From Chromatiales bacterium (GTDB lineage: Bacteria > Pseudomonadota > Gammaproteobacteria > CAMYNG01), in the NCBI GenBank assembly GCA_026990045.1, contig JALSIK010000430.1, positions 1 to 7,325 of the forward strand: DNA of 7,325 nucleotides, in the 5' to 3' direction. Positions 1 to 6,803 of this stretch are shown piece by piece. How positions within the stretch are numbered: the first letter of the stretch is position 1; each line of letters starts with the position of its first letter. The notes under the pieces are model-generated. The model had not been told where the DNA came from. It worked only from the letters and a program-made list of their open reading frames with translations, and searched no databases. The position numbers and the translations under genes are program-made.

Positions 1-1228
1 CCTCGATGGGGGTGTTGAGGGTGTTGGTCATGTGGGTCTGCACCGCCGACAGGCCGCCGCCCCGCGGGCCCGCGCCCATGCCGCCGCCCAGGGTCTCGTA
101 GTAGTCCCAGGGCGCCCCCTGCCAGTCGCCGCCCATGGCCACGTTGTTCATGCTGCCGTGGGAGGCGGCGGGGATGTCCCCGGGCAGGGCCGCGGCCAGG
201 GCCCCGGTGATCACGTCCACCACGCGGGTGCTGGTCTCCACGTTGCCGGCGGCCACCGCCGCCGGGCGGCGGGCGTTGAGCAGCGAACCCTCGGGGGCGG
301 CGAGGGTCACGGGCCGGAAGGCCCCGGCGCAGGCCGGGGTCCGGGGCGGCATGAGGCAGCGGAACACGTAGTACACCGCCGCCGCGGTCACCGGCAGGGG
401 GCAGTTGACGTTGCCCGGGACCTGGTCCGCGGTGCCGGTGAAATCGGCGTGCACCCGGCCCCCGGCCACCTCCAGCCGCACCCGGATGGGCAGGTCCCGG
501 CGGCCGGTGCCGTCGTCGTCCATGAGGTCGGTGAACGTGTAGCGCCCGTCGGGGATGCGCGACAGGGCCGCCAGGGCCAGGCGCTCGGCATAGTCGTTGA
601 GGGCCGCCACGGCGGTGGTGAACTGCTCCGGCCCCAGGCCGGCGATGAGCCCGCCCAGGCGCGCCGCCCCGGTGCGGTTGGCGCTCAGCTGGGCGGCGAA
701 GTCGCCCCGGCCCTGGGCCGGGTTGCGGGTGGCGCCCACCAGCAGGTTCAGGACCGCCTCGTCCAGCCGGCCCCGGTCCACCAGCCGGGTGGGGGGAATC
801 ACCAGCCCTTCCTCGTCCAGGCTGCGCGAGACGGGCATGGACCCGGGGCTGCGGGCGCCGATGTCGGCATGGTGCGCCCGGTTGGCGACGAACGCCAGCA
901 GGCGGTCGCCGTGGAACACCGGCGCCACCACGGTGACGTCGGGCAGGTGGGTGCCGCCCATGAAGGGGTCGTTGAGAATGACCATGTCACCGGGATGCCA
1001 GTCCATGGCCGCCACCAGGTCGGCCATGGCATGGGCCATGGATCCCAGGTGCACCGGGATGTGGGCGGCCTGCGCGCACAGGCCGCCGGCCGCATCGAAC
1101 ACGGCACAGGAGAAGTCCAGCCGATCGCGGATGTTGGGGGAGAAGGCGGTGCGCTGCAGGACCGCGCCCATCTCCTCGCACACGGCGCTGATGCGGCTGG
1201 AGAACAGACTGAGTTCGACGGGATCCAC
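1..1228 (-). CDS. hyuB: Hydantoinase B/oxoprolinase family protein (HyuB-like), C-terminus cut by window edge
   Basis: The minus-strand frame is open from a GTG at 1228 to the left edge and gives 409 residues with no stop; the family usually has about 510-590, so the last part lies outside. Family signatures are in order: RDRLDFSCAVFD near 34-45, AQAAHIPVHLGSM at 52-64, NDPFMGGTHLPD at 86-97, NRAHHADIG at 116-124, PAASHGSMNNVAMGG near 353-367, YYETLGGGMGAG near 376-387, and THMTNTLNTPIE at 398-409. An in-frame TAA lies about 17 codons upstream with no ATG between. GTG 1228 is therefore the likely start, with GGAA about 5 nt upstream. Members of this family open hydantoin or 5-oxoproline rings with ATP together with a HyuA partner, or act as carboxylase subunits; they are cytoplasmic. 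No hyuA lies upstream, so a partner would have to be downstream, beyond the edge. Family is firm; substrate cannot be told. Confidence 0.92.
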   Translation of the reverse strand, partial: MDPVELSLFSSRISAVCEEMGAVLQRTAFSPNIRDRLDFSCAVFDAAGGLCAQAAHIPVHLGSMAHAMADLVAAMDWHPGDMVILNDPFMGGTHLPDVTVVAPVFHGDRLLAFVANRAHHADIGARSPGSMPVSRSLDEEGLVIPPTRLVDRGRLDEAVLNLLVGATRNPAQGRGDFAAQLSANRTGAARLGGLIAGLGPEQFTTAVAALNDYAERLALAALSRIPDGRYTFTDLMDDDGTGRRDLPIRVRLEVAGGRVHADFTGTADQVPGNVNCPLPVTAAAVYYVFRCLMPPRTPACAGAFRPVTLAAPEGSLLNARRPAAVAAGNVETSTRVVDVITGALAAALPGDIPAASHGSMNNVAMGGDWQGAPWDYYETLGGGMGAGPRGGGLSAVQTHMTNTLNTPIE

Positions 1229-1255
1229 GCCGGTTCCGGTGAGTGCGTCGGCGCG

Positions 1256-1264
1256 ATTGTAGCA
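1256..1264 (-). promoter_or_regulatory. Putative extended -10 promoter for the hyuB-like gene
   Basis: Read on the minus strand this is TGC-TACAAT, matching the extended -10 pattern TGn-TATAAT at all but one hexamer base. It lies about 28 bases upstream of the GTG start, giving a predicted 5' leader of roughly 20 nt. No good -35 hexamer is visible at the right spacing, which fits an extended -10 type. The region is an AT-richer spot in very GC-rich DNA. Prediction from sequence only. Confidence 0.5.
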
Positions 1265-1290
1265 CGCGGCCTTTTACCTGCAGGGAACAG

Positions 1291-1318
1291 GGGCATTGGG
1301 CCGGCGCGCCGGGTGCCC
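1291..1318. repeat. Imperfect dyad in the divergent intergenic region
   Basis: A perfect 12-bp palindrome CCGGCGCGCCGG (1301-1312) sits inside outer arms GGGCA (1291-1295) and TGCCC (1314-1318), offset by two bases. It lies between the divergent hyuB-like and puuD-like genes, so it could be a regulator site or a leader hairpin. In DNA of this GC content such palindromes also occur by chance. Elsewhere in 1229-1414 I see only weak -10-like hexamers for the plus-strand gene (TAAACT at 1337-1342, TACAAG at 1385-1390), both without a good -35. Confidence 0.3.
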
Positions 1319-1414
1319 TTATTCCGAGGAATGGAGTAAACTACCCGCCGGCTTTTTTCAGGCTCCAAACATCCACCCTGACGATACAAGAATCAATCTG
1401 GGGAGAAGAGAAAC

Positions 1415-2014
1415 ATGAACCCGCTCAAATCCATTACCGGCACCATCGTCTCCGGTATCATCCTGGCCATCATCATCGTCTTCCTGCTGCGCGGCGAGGG
1501 CGGCGGCAATCCCCTCGAGTGGACGGTGTGGTTCCACGTGGTGGTGGGCATCACCTGGATCGGCCTGCTCTACTACTTCAACTTCGTGCAGGTGCCGGCG
1601 GTGGCCAAGGCCGCGTCCGACGGCGACCCGGGCCCGGCGGCCATCAACAAGTACGTGGCCCCGCGCGCCCTGCTCTGGTTCCGCTGGGCGGCCGTGCTCA
1701 CCTGGCTCTCGGGTGCCGCCGCGCTGGGCAAGATGGGGATCCTCAAGGACGCCTTCCTCCTGGACCCCACCAACAACGTCAACGCCCCCATCATCGGCAT
1801 GGGCGCCTGGCTGGGCACCATCATGCTGTTCAACGTGTGGGTGCTCATCTGGCCCAACCAGAAGAAGATCCTGGGCCTGGACGGCAAGGAGCACAGCGCC
1901 GAGGAGATCGCCCGGGCCAAGACCATCGCCCTCATGGCCTCGCGCACCAACACCCTGCTGTCCATCCCCATGCTCCTGGGCATGACCGCCTACGCCCACG
2001 GCCTGCCCTTCTGA
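1415..2014 (+). CDS. PuuD-like membrane protein (urate hydroxylase N-terminal domain family), short form
   Basis: A 199-aa integral membrane protein with a GGGGAGAAGAG ribosome-binding stretch just before the ATG. About five membrane segments are visible: near residues 9-25, 38-60, 87-105, 124-146 and 178-195. WFHVVVGITWIGLLYYFNFVQVP (39-61), WFRWAAVLTWLSG (88-100) and FNVWVLIWPNQKK (139-151) resemble the membrane domain of PuuD (Urate_ox_N). Known PuuD proteins are about 400 aa, with this domain plus a C-terminal cytochrome c, and oxidise urate to 5-hydroxyisourate. Here the cytochrome part and any CXXCH are absent and the gene stops naturally before a strong terminator. His41 and His195 are possible heme ligands by inference. 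Short forms occur in bacteria with no obvious urate pathway, so the reaction is uncertain. It stands alone as a one-gene unit. Confidence 0.75.
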   Translation: MNPLKSITGTIVSGIILAIIIVFLLRGEGGGNPLEWTVWFHVVVGITWIGLLYYFNFVQVPAVAKAASDGDPGPAAINKYVAPRALLWFRWAAVLTWLSGAAALGKMGILKDAFLLDPTNNVNAPIIGMGAWLGTIMLFNVWVLIWPNQKKILGLDGKEHSAEEIARAKTIALMASRTNTLLSIPMLLGMTAYAHGLPF

Positions 2015-2020
2015 ACGCGG

Positions 2021-2106
2021 GCGGGCAAACCCCACCCGTGGACACGGAAACCCGGCCCCAGGGCCGGGTTTTTTCTCGCCCCGCGCCCCGATCCGGGTTT
2101 GCCCGC
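2021..2106. repeat. 12-bp inverted repeat enclosing the terminator and reaching the argD -35 region
   Basis: GCGGGCAAACCC at 2021-2032 is the exact reverse complement of GGGTTTGCCCGC at 2095-2106. Between the arms lie a small hairpin (CCGTG 2036-2040, CACGG 2043-2047) and the intrinsic terminator. The right arm covers the TTGCCC -35 candidate (2099-2104) of the argD promoter. Transcripts that pass the terminator could fold into a long-range stem. A protein-binding role is only speculation. Confidence 0.5.
2048..2074 (+). terminator. Rho-independent terminator after the puuD-like gene
   Basis: CCCGGCC (2051-2057) pairs with GGCCGGG (2062-2068) around a four-base loop, extended by AAA/TTT, and is followed by six T (2069-2074). 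It begins 33 bases after the stop codon of the membrane protein. A GC-rich stem of seven or more base pairs plus a U tract is the classic form, so the upstream gene is very likely its own transcription unit. Confidence 0.92.
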
Positions 2107-2127
2107 AGGCCCCGCCCCGTCTAGAAT
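2099..2127 (+). promoter_or_regulatory. Putative sigma70 promoter of the argD-argF operon
   Basis: TTGCCC (2099-2104) and TAGAAT (2122-2127) are separated by exactly 17 bp. The -10 matches five of six consensus bases and the -35 keeps the key TTG. Transcription would start near 2134, giving a leader of about 63 nt before the argD ATG. It sits directly downstream of the previous terminator and is the only good candidate in this intergenic region. Confidence 0.6.
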
Positions 2128-2136
2128 TGGACACTT

Positions 2137-2165
2137 CGGCAGCCGCGCGGCTGCCGTTTGTTTTT
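2137..2165 (+). promoter_or_regulatory. Leader hairpin with U-rich tail, attenuator-like, before argD
   Basis: A perfect 20-bp palindrome (2137-2156), CGGCAGCC-GCGC-GGCTGCCG, forms an 8-bp stem with a four-base loop and is followed by TTTGTTTTT (2157-2165). It has the form of an intrinsic terminator, yet lies just after the predicted transcription start and before argD. No leader peptide rich in arginine codons is seen. It could be an attenuator, a 5'-stabilising hairpin, or a second terminator for read-through from the puuD-like gene. Confidence 0.55.
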
Positions 2166-2196
2166 GGTCCCGGAAGTCCGGAGTCGAGGGAACACC

Positions 2197-3381
<1,185 letters not shown>

Positions 3382-3391
3382 GGAGCGGCCG

Positions 3392-4300
3392 GTGAGCGCG
3401 CGCCACTTCCTCACCCTGCTGGACCTGGCGCCGGAGGAGCTCCGGCACATCATCCGGCGCGCGGTGGAGCTCAAGGCCATGCAGCGCCGGGGCGAGACCT
3501 ACACCCCGCTGCCCAACAAGGTGCTGGGCATGGTGTTCGAGAAGTCCTCCACCCGCACCCGGGTCTCGTTCGAGACCGCCATGGTCCATTTCGGCGGCCA
3601 TGCCATCTTCCTCTCGCCGCGCGACACCCAGCTCGGGCGGGGCGAGCCCATCGAGGACAGCGCCCGGGTGCTCTCGCGCATGGTGGACGTCATCATGATC
3701 CGCACCTTCGAGCACGAAAAGGTGGAGACCTTCGCCGCCCACTCCGCCGTCCCCGTCATCAACGGCCTCACCGACCTGTACCACCCGTGCCAGCTCCTGG
3801 CCGACGTGCAGACCTTCACCGAGCACCGCGGCGACATCGCCGGGCGCACCGTGTGCTACATCGGCGACGGCAACAACATGTGCCATTCCTACATCAACGC
3901 CGCGCGCCAGTTCGGCTTCCACCTGCGGGTGGCCACCCCGGAAGGGTACGAGCCGCGCAGCGACATTGCCGCCGCGGCGGGCGATGCGGTGGCCCTCACC
4001 CGCGATCCGCGCGAGGCCGCCGCCGGCGCCCACCTGGTGGTCACCGACGTCTGGGCCAGCATGGGCCAGGAGGAGGAGCAGGCCCGGCGCGTGCGGGACT
4101 TCGCCGGTTTCCGCGTGACGCCGGAGATCATGGCCCTGGCCGACGCCGACGCCCTGTTCATGCACTGCCTGCCCGCCCACCGCGGCGAGGAGGTGGACGC
4201 CGCCGTCATCGACGGGCCGCAGAGCGTGGTCTGGGACGAGGCCGAGAACCGCCTCCACGCCCAGAAGGCCCTGCTGGAGTTCCTGCTGGTGCGGCCATGA
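3392..4300 (+). CDS. argF: Ornithine carbamoyltransferase ArgF
   Basis: A 302-aa enzyme, normal for the family, that joins carbamoyl phosphate and ornithine to give citrulline in the cytoplasm; it normally works as a trimer. The carbamoyl-phosphate site is STRT (53-56) and HPCQ (131-134). The ornithine site includes DGNN (149-152), DVWASMGQ (219-226, the SMG loop) and HCLPAHRGEEV (258-268, with Cys259). These together separate it from aspartate carbamoyltransferase. The start is a GTG with AGGAG six bases upstream (3381-3385), that ribosome site touching the argD stop codon, so the two genes are very likely co-transcribed. No regulator-binding site is recognisable. The stop overlaps the start of the next gene in ATGA. 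All key residues are present. Confidence 0.97.
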   Translation: MSARHFLTLLDLAPEELRHIIRRAVELKAMQRRGETYTPLPNKVLGMVFEKSSTRTRVSFETAMVHFGGHAIFLSPRDTQLGRGEPIEDSARVLSRMVDVIMIRTFEHEKVETFAAHSAVPVINGLTDLYHPCQLLADVQTFTEHRGDIAGRTVCYIGDGNNMCHSYINAARQFGFHLRVATPEGYEPRSDIAAAAGDAVALTRDPREAAAGAHLVVTDVWASMGQEEEQARRVRDFAGFRVTPEIMALADADALFMHCLPAHRGEEVDAAVIDGPQSVVWDEAENRLHAQKALLEFLLVRP

Positions 4301-4902
4301 TCCGCCTCCGCCCCGCCACCGCCCTGGTCATCACGGCCTGCCTGCTGCTGGCCGCGGCGGCGGCCGCCGGTCCGCTGGAGGACGGCGCCCGCGCCTTCGA
4401 GGCCGGCGACTACGCCCGCGCCCGGGCCCTGTGGGAGCCGCTGGCAAAGCAGGGCAATGCCGATGCCCAGTACAACCTGGCCCTGATGTACATGAACGGC
4501 AAGGGGGTGGAGAAAAACGACCGCAAGGCCCTGCTGCTGTTCCTGGAGGCCGCGCGCCAGGGCCACGTGGAGGCCCAGTACAACGCCGGCCTGCTGTTCT
4601 ACACCGGCCGCGGCATCGCCCGCTCCACCAAGGACGCCCTGCTGTGGTGGCGGCGCGCGGCGGACCAGGGCCTGGCCGCGGCCAAGTACAACCTGGGCAT
4701 CATGTACGCCTACGGCGAGGGCGTGGGGGTGGACAACGCCCGCGCCATCGCCCTGTGGCAGGAGGCTGCCGGCGAGGGCTACGCCGAGGCCATGAACGCC
4801 CTGGCCGTGGCCTACGAGAAAGGCTGGTTCGGCCTGCCCAAGGACCCGGCCAGGGCAAAGGCGTGGCGCGAGAAGTACCGGCGCGCCCGCTCCGGCCGGT
4901 GA
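4297..4902 (+). CDS. Secreted Sel1-repeat (TPR-like) protein
   Basis: A 201-aa protein whose ATG overlaps the argF stop in ATGA, indicating translational coupling. Residues 1-24 form a signal peptide: Arg-containing start, hydrophobic core, then six alanines with probable cleavage before Gly25. The rest is built of 36-residue Sel1-like units, roughly 53-88, 89-124, 125-160 and 161-195, with a degenerate unit at 28-52. Each has the A-x-Y-N-L/A-G/A-x-x-Y/F-x-x-G-x-G pattern, for example AQYNLALMYMNGKG at 57-70 and AKYNLGIMYAYGEG at 129-142. Such alpha-solenoids act as protein-binding scaffolds, often in the periplasm. No enzyme motif is visible. The cellular role and any tie to arginine metabolism are unknown; co-transcription may be incidental. 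Confidence 0.88.
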   Translation: MIRLRPATALVITACLLLAAAAAAGPLEDGARAFEAGDYARARALWEPLAKQGNADAQYNLALMYMNGKGVEKNDRKALLLFLEAARQGHVEAQYNAGLLFYTGRGIARSTKDALLWWRRAADQGLAAAKYNLGIMYAYGEGVGVDNARAIALWQEAAGEGYAEAMNALAVAYEKGWFGLPKDPARAKAWREKYRRARSGR

Positions 4903-4911
4903 GCGCCTGAA

Positions 4912-4998
4912 CCTTCAACGCAGAGTGCAGGAGCGGCCCCCGGCCGCGAACCCCCGGCCCCGATTCCCCGCCACAGCCAGGACCCCTTCAACGCAGAG
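4912..4998. repeat. Two direct copies of CCTTCAACGCAGAG
   Basis: The 14-mer occurs at 4912-4925 and 4985-4998, 73 bases apart. The second copy continues as GCGCAAAGG to 5007; the first runs straight into a REP-like element at 4927. From memory, motifs of the CGCAGAG/CGCAAAG type recur as dispersed intergenic repeats in many environmental bacteria; I could not check this. No coding sense is apparent. Confidence 0.6.
4927..4950 (+). repeat. REP-like element 1
   Basis: The element begins GCAGGAGCG and ends CGCGAA. Its stem GCGGCC (4933-4938) pairs with GGCCGC (4942-4947) around a CCC loop. Lying just behind the Sel1-protein gene, it could also protect or end that transcript, though no U tract follows. 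Confidence 0.65.
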
Positions 4999-5020
4999 GC
5001 GCAAAGGAAACAAATTCTTC

Positions 5021-5044
5021 TTCGCGCCGGGGCGGCGCTCCTGC
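5021..5044 (-). repeat. REP-like element 2, inverted
   Basis: Read on the minus strand it has the same 24-nt length, the same GCAGGAGCG head, CCC loop and CGCGAA tail as element 1. The stem is GCGCCG/CGGCGC instead of GCGGCC/GGCCGC: three changes in one arm are matched by three in the other, so pairing is kept. Confidence 0.65.
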
Positions 5045-5078
5045 AGCCCGGTGATTCCGGAACGCTGGACATCGGTTT

Positions 5079-5109
5079 CCTCGCCCCTCGCCACTTGAAC
5101 CTCGCCCCT
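5079..5109 (+). repeat. Short tandem repeat, two CCTCGCCCCT units
   Basis: CCTCGCCCCT occurs at 5079-5088 and 5100-5109, a 21-base period, with CGCCACTTGAA between. This is simple C-rich repeat material in a non-coding gap; no function can be inferred. Confidence 0.45.
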
Positions 5110-5112
5110 GAT

Positions 5113-5131
5113 GGGAGAGCGGCGCTCCTGC
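5113..5131 (-). repeat. Partial third REP-like element
   Basis: On the minus strand it reads GCAGGAGCGCCGC followed by TCTCCC. The first 13 bases are identical to element 2, after which the loop and right arm (CGGCGCGAA) are missing. It can still fold as GGAGC-GCC-GCTC(T). It lies 35 bases past the phoU stop, reading away from phoU, and looks like a decayed or truncated copy. Confidence 0.55.
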
Positions 5132-5165
5132 GGCAGGCCGTCCTCCGTATCCGCGAACTCCCGGC

Positions 5166-5906
5166 TCACTCGCCGTTGCGGCGGCCGCGGGCGGCCTCGC
5201 GGGCCTCCTTCTCCACGTGCTCCAGGCTGGTGTGGCGCACGTCCTTGCCCTCCACCAGGTAGATGACGTACTCGCAGATGTTGCGCGCGCGGTCGCCGAT
5301 GCGCTCCAGGGCCCGGGCCGACCACATGACGTCCACCACGTGGGGAATGGAGCGCGGGTCCTCCATCATGTAGGTGATGAGCTCGCGCAGGATGCGCTCG
5401 TACTCCGAGTCGGCCTTGCGGTCCGACTTGGCCACCGCCACCGCCGCCCCCGTGTCCATGCGGGCGAAGGCGTCCAGCGCCCCGTGCAGCATGCGGATCA
5501 CGTGCTCGCCCAGGTGCGAGATGCCGCTGAGGATCTTGCGCGGGGCGTCGGCCTCGGCGAAGCGGGTGGCCATGCGGCCGATGCGCTCGGCCTCGTCCCC
5601 GATGCGCTCCAGGTCGGTGATGGTCTTGATCACGGCGATGACCAGGCGCAGGTCCGAGGCCGCCGGCTGGCGCCGGGCCAGGATCTGCGTGCACTCCTCG
5701 TCGATGGCCACCTCCATGGCGTTGACCTTGTAGTCGTTGGTGATCACCACCTGGGCCAGGGTGGTGTCGCAGTCCACCAGCGCCTGCAGCGCGTCGGTGA
5801 GCTGCTGCTCCACCAGGCCGCCCATGGCGAGCACCCGGTTGCGGATGTCCTCCAGTTCCTCGTTGAACTGGCGCGAGATGTGCTGGTCCAGATGCAGCTT
5901 GTCCAT
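5166..5906 (-). CDS. phoU: Phosphate signalling and transport regulator PhoU
   Basis: A 246-aa protein, close to the usual 220-245, made of two related three-helix halves. Each half carries the family's acidic metal-binding motif: DLERIGDEAERI at 98-109 and RALERIGDRARNICE at 198-212. The peripheral cytoplasmic protein connects the Pst importer with the PhoR/PhoB two-component system and restrains phosphate uptake when phosphate is plentiful. The start is ATG 5906, preceded at seven bases by GGAGG (5918-5914); the frame stays open far upstream only because it shadows pstB. It is the last gene of the pst operon, 23 bases after pstB. No canonical U-tract terminator follows; REP-like hairpins do. 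Confidence 0.97.
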   Translation of the reverse strand: MDKLHLDQHISRQFNEELEDIRNRVLAMGGLVEQQLTDALQALVDCDTTLAQVVITNDYKVNAMEVAIDEECTQILARRQPAASDLRLVIAVIKTITDLERIGDEAERIGRMATRFAEADAPRKILSGISHLGEHVIRMLHGALDAFARMDTGAAVAVAKSDRKADSEYERILRELITYMMEDPRSIPHVVDVMWSARALERIGDRARNICEYVIYLVEGKDVRHTSLEHVEKEAREAARGRRNGE

Positions 5907-5929
5907 GTCGTCCCCTCCGGGCCGCCGGC

Positions 5930-6790
5930 TCAGCCGTAGCGGCCGGTGATGTAGTCCTCGGTCTTCTTCTGCCGCGGATTGGTGAACAGGGTATTGGTGT
6001 CCGCGTACTCGATCAACTCGCCCATGTACAGGAAGGCCGTGTAGTCCGACACCCGGGCGGCCTGCTGCATGTTGTGGGTGACGATGACGATGGTGTAGCG
6101 GTCCTTGAGCTCGTAGATGAGCTCCTCGATCTTGAGCGTGGAGATGGGATCCAGCGCCGAGGCCGGCTCGTCCAGCAACAGCACCTCGGGCTCCACCGCG
6201 ATGGCGCGGGCGATGACCAGCCGCTGCTGCTGGCCGCCGGACAGGCCCAGGGCGTTGTCCTCCAGCCGGTCCTTGACCTCGTCCCACAGGGCCGCGCCCT
6301 TGAGCGCCCGCTCCACGGCGTCGTCCAGCCGGCGGCGGTCGTTGACGCCCTGCAGCCGCAGGCCGTAGGCCACGTTCTCGTAGATGCTCTTGGGAAACGG
6401 ATTGGGCTTCTGGAACACCATCCCCACGCGCCGGCGCAGCTCGGCCACGTTGACGCGCTTGTCGTAGATGTCCTGGCCGTCCAGGGCCACCCGGCCCTCG
6501 ATGCGGCAGCCGTCCACCAGGTCGTTCATGCGGTTGAAGCAGCGCAGCAGGGTGGACTTGCCGCAGCCCGAGGGCCCGATGAACGCGGTGACCCGGTTCT
6601 TGGCGATGGACATGTCGATGTCCCGCAACGCGTGCTTGTCGGCATACCACAGGTTGAGCCGCGCCACCTCCAGGCACACGGTCTCGTCGTCCAGGCTGCG
6701 CTGGTCGCTGCCCCGCCCCAGCATGTTGATGTCGATGGCATGGGTGCGCGGGGTCTCCGTGGCCGTGGCGTCCGCGGTGGATTCACTCAT
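5930..6790 (-). CDS. pstB: Phosphate ABC transporter ATP-binding protein PstB
   Basis: A 286-aa ABC ATPase that powers high-affinity phosphate import at the inner face of the membrane, as a dimer on PstC-PstA. Visible motifs are Walker A GPSGCGKST (72-80), Q-loop Gln127 in VFQKPNPFP, signature LSGGQQQR (183-190), Walker B VLLLDEP (203-209), D-loop SALD (211-214) and switch His239. The KPNPFPKSIYENVAYGLR stretch (128-145) is typical of PstB. ATG 6790 is chosen because GGAG lies eight bases upstream, beside the pstA stop; an in-frame ATG at 6865 falls inside pstA. The N-terminal 35-40 residues are a low-complexity extension ahead of the ABC fold, so a start at Met23 is possible. Confidence 0.98.
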   Translation of the reverse strand: MSESTADATATETPRTHAIDINMLGRGSDQRSLDDETVCLEVARLNLWYADKHALRDIDMSIAKNRVTAFIGPSGCGKSTLLRCFNRMNDLVDGCRIEGRVALDGQDIYDKRVNVAELRRRVGMVFQKPNPFPKSIYENVAYGLRLQGVNDRRRLDDAVERALKGAALWDEVKDRLEDNALGLSGGQQQRLVIARAIAVEPEVLLLDEPASALDPISTLKIEELIYELKDRYTIVIVTHNMQQAARVSDYTAFLYMGELIEYADTNTLFTNPRQKKTEDYITGRYG

Positions 6791-6803
6791 GGCTGGTTCT
6801 CCG

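Larger units (their letters stand above)
4927..5044. repeat. REPIN-like unit: two inverted REP-like palindromes
   Basis: Two 24-nt elements face each other with their GCAG ends outward, in the layout known for REPINs (REP doublets mobilised by RAYT transposases). The 118-bp unit sits 24 bases after the Sel1-protein stop, in a convergent gene gap. The spacer of 70 bases holds one copy of the CCTTCAACGCAGAG repeat. No RAYT transposase gene is in the window. Family membership is judged by resemblance to GTAGGAGCG-type REPs. Confidence 0.6.

Noticed and set aside
32..1339. Long plus-strand open frame of 435 codons
   Set aside because: It is antisense to the hyuB-like gene. Its translation is rich in G, A, H and R with no domain, as expected for a shadow in GC-rich DNA, while the minus frame shows many family motifs.
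1415..2014. Truncated or frameshifted full-length PuuD
   Set aside because: No cytochrome c motif is found after the stop in any frame, and a strong terminator follows within 35 bases, so the short form looks natural.
4339..4341. Cys15 in ITAC as a lipoprotein lipobox
   Set aside because: The hydrophobic segment continues well beyond the cysteine and ends in an alanine-rich type I cleavage site, so a lipoprotein signal is unlikely.
3787..4902. A 371-aa form of the Sel1-repeat protein starting inside argF
   Set aside because: The extra 170 residues are an argF shadow. The ATG at 4297 starts a proper signal peptide and overlaps the argF stop in the common ATGA arrangement.
4912..4998. Direct repeats as a CRISPR fragment
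   Set aside because: Only two 14-base copies, irregular flanks, and palindromic REP sequence in the spacer. No cas genes nearby.
4927..5044. REP hairpins as classic bidirectional intrinsic terminators
   Set aside because: Neither hairpin is followed by a U tract on the relevant strand. They may still slow or stabilise transcripts, but the canonical form is missing.
5166..6677. phoU extended to 503 codons, suggesting a fusion protein
   Set aside because: The extra N-terminal part is the out-of-frame shadow of pstB. A strong GGAGG site and ATG at 5906 give a normal-length PhoU.
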